Source: Paulinella micropora | Lineage: Eukaryota > Cercozoa > Imbricatea > Euglyphida | DNA: 22,306 nucleotides | Direction of reading: 5' to 3' | NCBI GenBank assembly: GCA_009731375.1 | Contig: BJOX01000208.1 | Location: 384,706 to 407,011 of the forward strand | Part shown: one piece after another, positions 19,657 through 22,306 of the stretch | Numbering within the stretch: position 1 is the first letter of the stretch | Layout: every line of letters starts with the position of its first letter | The notes under the pieces: generated by a model | What the model was told of the DNA's origin: nothing | The model's database searches: none | Seen by the model: the letters and a program-made list of their open reading frames with translations, nothing else | Program-made: the position numbers and the translations under genes

Positions 19657-19657
19657 G
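19568..19657 (+). repeat. GA-rich direct repeat, copy 2
   Basis: 90 bp beginning GAAGAAAAAGGCAAAATGG and ending with the same CCGTTAGTCCAAGTG. Compared with copy 1 it lacks TCTAGG, has an extra TCTTGAG, and a duplicated AAGCCGTTC. These changes alter the reading frame, so the charged frame of copy 1 is not kept through copy 2. GATA repeat begins immediately after the last shared base, so the shared end marks a boundary. Confidence 0.88.
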
Positions 19658-19768
19658 ATAGATAGATAGATAGAGAGATAGATAGATCCATTGATAGATA
19701 GATAGATTGATAGATAGATTGATAGATAGATAGATTGATAGATAGATAGATAGATACATAGATAGATG

Positions 19769-19800
<32 letters not shown>

Positions 19801-19831
19801 TAGGTGGGTGGTAGGTAGGTAGGTAGGTAGG

Positions 19832-19866
<35 letters not shown>

Positions 19867-19920
19867 GTAGGTAGGTAGGTAGATAGATAGATAGATAGAT
19901 AGATGGATAGATAGATAGAT

Positions 19921-19975
<55 letters not shown>

Positions 19976-20008
19976 GTAGGTAGGTAGGTAGGTAGGTAGG
20001 TAGGTAGG

Positions 20009-20054
<46 letters not shown>
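19657..20054. repeat. GATA array with TTGATA, AG and GTAG blocks
   Basis: GATA with recurring TTGATAGATAGATAGA units (19690-19740), AG (about 19780-19801), and three GTAG blocks (19803-19832, 19865-19882, 19973-20010) in GATA. Confidence 0.96.
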
Positions 20055-20055
<1 letters not shown>

Positions 20056-20392
20056 TGTTTATCTAGAAGCGTCGCGTAGCCAAAGGCCATAGGCGTCCTA
20101 CCAGGAGGCATCCTCGGCTCAGGCCTGCCTTCGCCTTCCTGGCTCCCTCATAGCCAATGGCCTGCGGAGGGATCCAGTTACCAAGCACGAAGTGCAGGGT
20201 AAGTACCTTTTATGGGCGAGCTCAAAGAAAACACCCAACGCCAAAGCTACCTATGGTGCAGCATTGCGAGGCAGCCAACTGGCATGTGGTGCAGTTTGCT
20301 CTAGGAGCGTTGGTCTTCATCGCCAATGTCCGCCCCCTCGACCAATTTTTCTTACATCGAGGGGAGGGACGCCTCCGGGGATGGATATATAC

Positions 20393-20394
<2 letters not shown>
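20055..20394. other. 340-bp non-repetitive island
   Basis: Mixed, GC-richer sequence (AAGCGTCGCGTAGCCAAAGG, CTCGGCTCAGGCCTGCC, CAGTTTGCTCTAGGAGCG). A plus-strand ATG frame 20157-20396 (79 codons) reads across most of it and ends just inside the GATA array; another overlapping plus-strand frame starts at 20192. Neither matches a family I know. CAGGGTAAGTA at 20195-20205 is a strong splice-donor match, so a short exon ending at about 20198 is possible. No tRNA or rRNA is visible. Confidence 0.45.
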
Positions 20395-20448
<54 letters not shown>

Positions 20449-20485
20449 GTAGATAGGTAGGTAGGTAGGTAGGTAGGTAGGTAGG

Positions 20486-20535
<50 letters not shown>
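20395..20535. repeat. GATA array with GTAG block
   Basis: GATA, GTAG (about 20447-20487), GATA. The same GATA-GTAG-GATA order and similar block lengths are seen at 19925-20054, hinting that island plus array might be a duplicated arrangement. Confidence 0.96.
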
Positions 20536-20536
<1 letters not shown>

Positions 20537-20662
20537 GTACCGAGCGATGCGAGTCATTGTGTTTGAATATAGAATGAGAAGAGTCTCTAGGCGTCCTGCA
20601 GCCCCTATTTCCATAACATTCAGGACAGAGTGACAAATTCGGCCAGTGATTTTTCACCGCAG
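20536..20662. other. Short non-repetitive island
   Basis: About 125 bp from GTACCGAGCGATGCGAGTC to TTTTCACCGCAGAATAC. The short string AGGCGTCCT also occurs at about 20091. No gene is seen. Confidence 0.4.
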
Positions 20663-21108
20663 AATACATATACATATACATATACATATGCATATACATG
20701 TACACGTACATGTACATGTACATGTACATGTGTACATGTGTATGTACATGTACATGTACATGTACATGTATATGTACATGGACATGGTACATGGTATATG
20801 GTACAGTACATGGTACATGTACATGTACATGTACATGTACATATACATGTACATATACATATACTTATTACATATGCATATACATATGCATATGCAAATG
20901 CATATGCACATGCATATGCATATGCATGCACATGCATATGCATATGCATATGCACATGCATATGCATAATATGCATATGCATATGCATAATATGCATATG
21001 CATAATATGCATACGCATAATATGCATATGCATAATATGCATATGCACACGCTTATACATATACATATACGTATACATACATACATACATACATACATTA
21101 CATACATA
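20663..21108. repeat. Self-complementary hexamer array (CATATA, CATGTA, CATATG)
   Basis: CATATA units give way to CATGTA (about 20697-20850, with GGTACATGG variants), then CATATG/CATGCA and TAATATGCATATGCA units (about 20870-21050), then CATA. CATGTACATG and GCATATGC are palindromic, so much of the array is its own reverse complement and can fold in many registers. Open on both strands (HVHV, YMYM, ICIC). Confidence 0.95.
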
Positions 21109-22048
<940 letters not shown>

Positions 22049-22084
22049 TTGCTGTTTCGTTCATTTTCACACTGGGTTGGCCTG
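22049..22084. other. Short non-repetitive segment
   Basis: About 36 bp continuing from the last family 6 core (TTTCGTTCATTTTCACACTG, GGTTGGCCTG). It marks the right end of the family. Confidence 0.4.
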
Positions 22085-22147
22085 TAGATAGATAGATAGA
22101 TAGATAGATAGAGAGAGATAGATAGATAGAGAGATAGATAGATAGAG

Positions 22148-22194
<47 letters not shown>

Positions 22195-22232
22195 CGGAAT
22201 AGATAGATAGACTGCATCTGCTCTGTTGATGC
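22085..22232. repeat. GATA array with GAGA variants and short tail
   Basis: GATA with GAGAGA variants (22111-22150), a CGGAAT interruption near 22195, then ACTGCATCTGCTCTGTTGAT and GCCTGTGGAAC. Confidence 0.93.
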
Positions 22233-22306
22233 CTGTGGAACAATCAATCAACCAATCGATCGATAAATCAATCAATTAATCAACCAAACAACCAACTCAA
22301 ACCAAC
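22233..22306. repeat. AATC/AACC degenerate array at window end
   Basis: AATC and AACC units with GATCGATCG (about 22256-22263), cut by the window edge. Composition parallels 9099-9247. Confidence 0.85.

Overview
This window is almost entirely simple-sequence DNA and looks like a nuclear genome segment of a eukaryote. Uninterrupted arrays of 2- to 11-nt motifs run for hundreds of bases: GATA/TATC, GTAG/CTAC, TATG/CATA, AG/CT, GT/CA, TATTGTATG and CATATA. There is a 549-base assembly gap of Ns. No bacterial-style gene packing, rRNA, tRNA or recognisable protein domain is visible. I cannot name the organism: microsatellite-rich protists and algae fit, but nothing here is diagnostic. I call no protein-coding gene with confidence. 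Nearly every long open frame is an artefact, because TATG, TATC (read as TATC), CT/GT and TATTGTATG repeats contain no stop codon and translate to strings such as MYVC, YLSI, SL or YIHT.

The main organisation is short conserved cores of about 25 to 85 bp, repeated many times and separated by variable lengths of one microsatellite type. I count six such composite families: (1) 2718-3930, 7 full cores plus one relic, each core followed by ATACA, CT, CTTT and GT tracts; (2) 4400-7193, 20 cores of two subtypes (A and B) in GTAG/CTAC spacer, 12 in one orientation and 8 inverted around a perfect 70-bp palindrome; (3) 7210-8560, 7 cores sharing a 17-bp block with family 2; (4) 14945-15969, 9 cores in CATA/CA/AT spacer; (5) 17461-18625, 12 cores in TATG spacer; (6) 21111-22048, 6 cores in CATATA spacer, each with a small stem-loop motif. 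Several other cores occur only two or three times.

Layout: 1-2343 is a 9/11-mer array and a TATC/TACC/GATC mosaic bracketed by two copies of one cassette; 2344-3960 is CATA plus family 1; 3960-8608 is a transition zone and families 2 and 3; 8609-10840 is TATC, CT, AATC and GATA mosaic; 10840-12500 has small non-repetitive islands between AG, TATG and GATA arrays; 12500-14918 is GT/GA/GTGA/GATA mosaic around the gap; 14919-16340 is family 4 and CTAC/CATA; 16443-16803 is a purine tract; 16803-18770 is family 5 and flanks; 18771-20662 holds the longest non-repetitive islands (18935-19656, about 720 bp, and 20055-20394, about 340 bp); 20663-22306 is self-complementary hexamers, family 6, GATA and AATC.

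Nothing suggests genes working together. The islands (11869-12254, 18935-19656, 20055-20394, 10840-11038) are where exons, ncRNAs or decayed transposon pieces would be if any exist. The window is best read as a large composite-satellite domain showing how cores and microsatellites co-amplify, invert and exchange.
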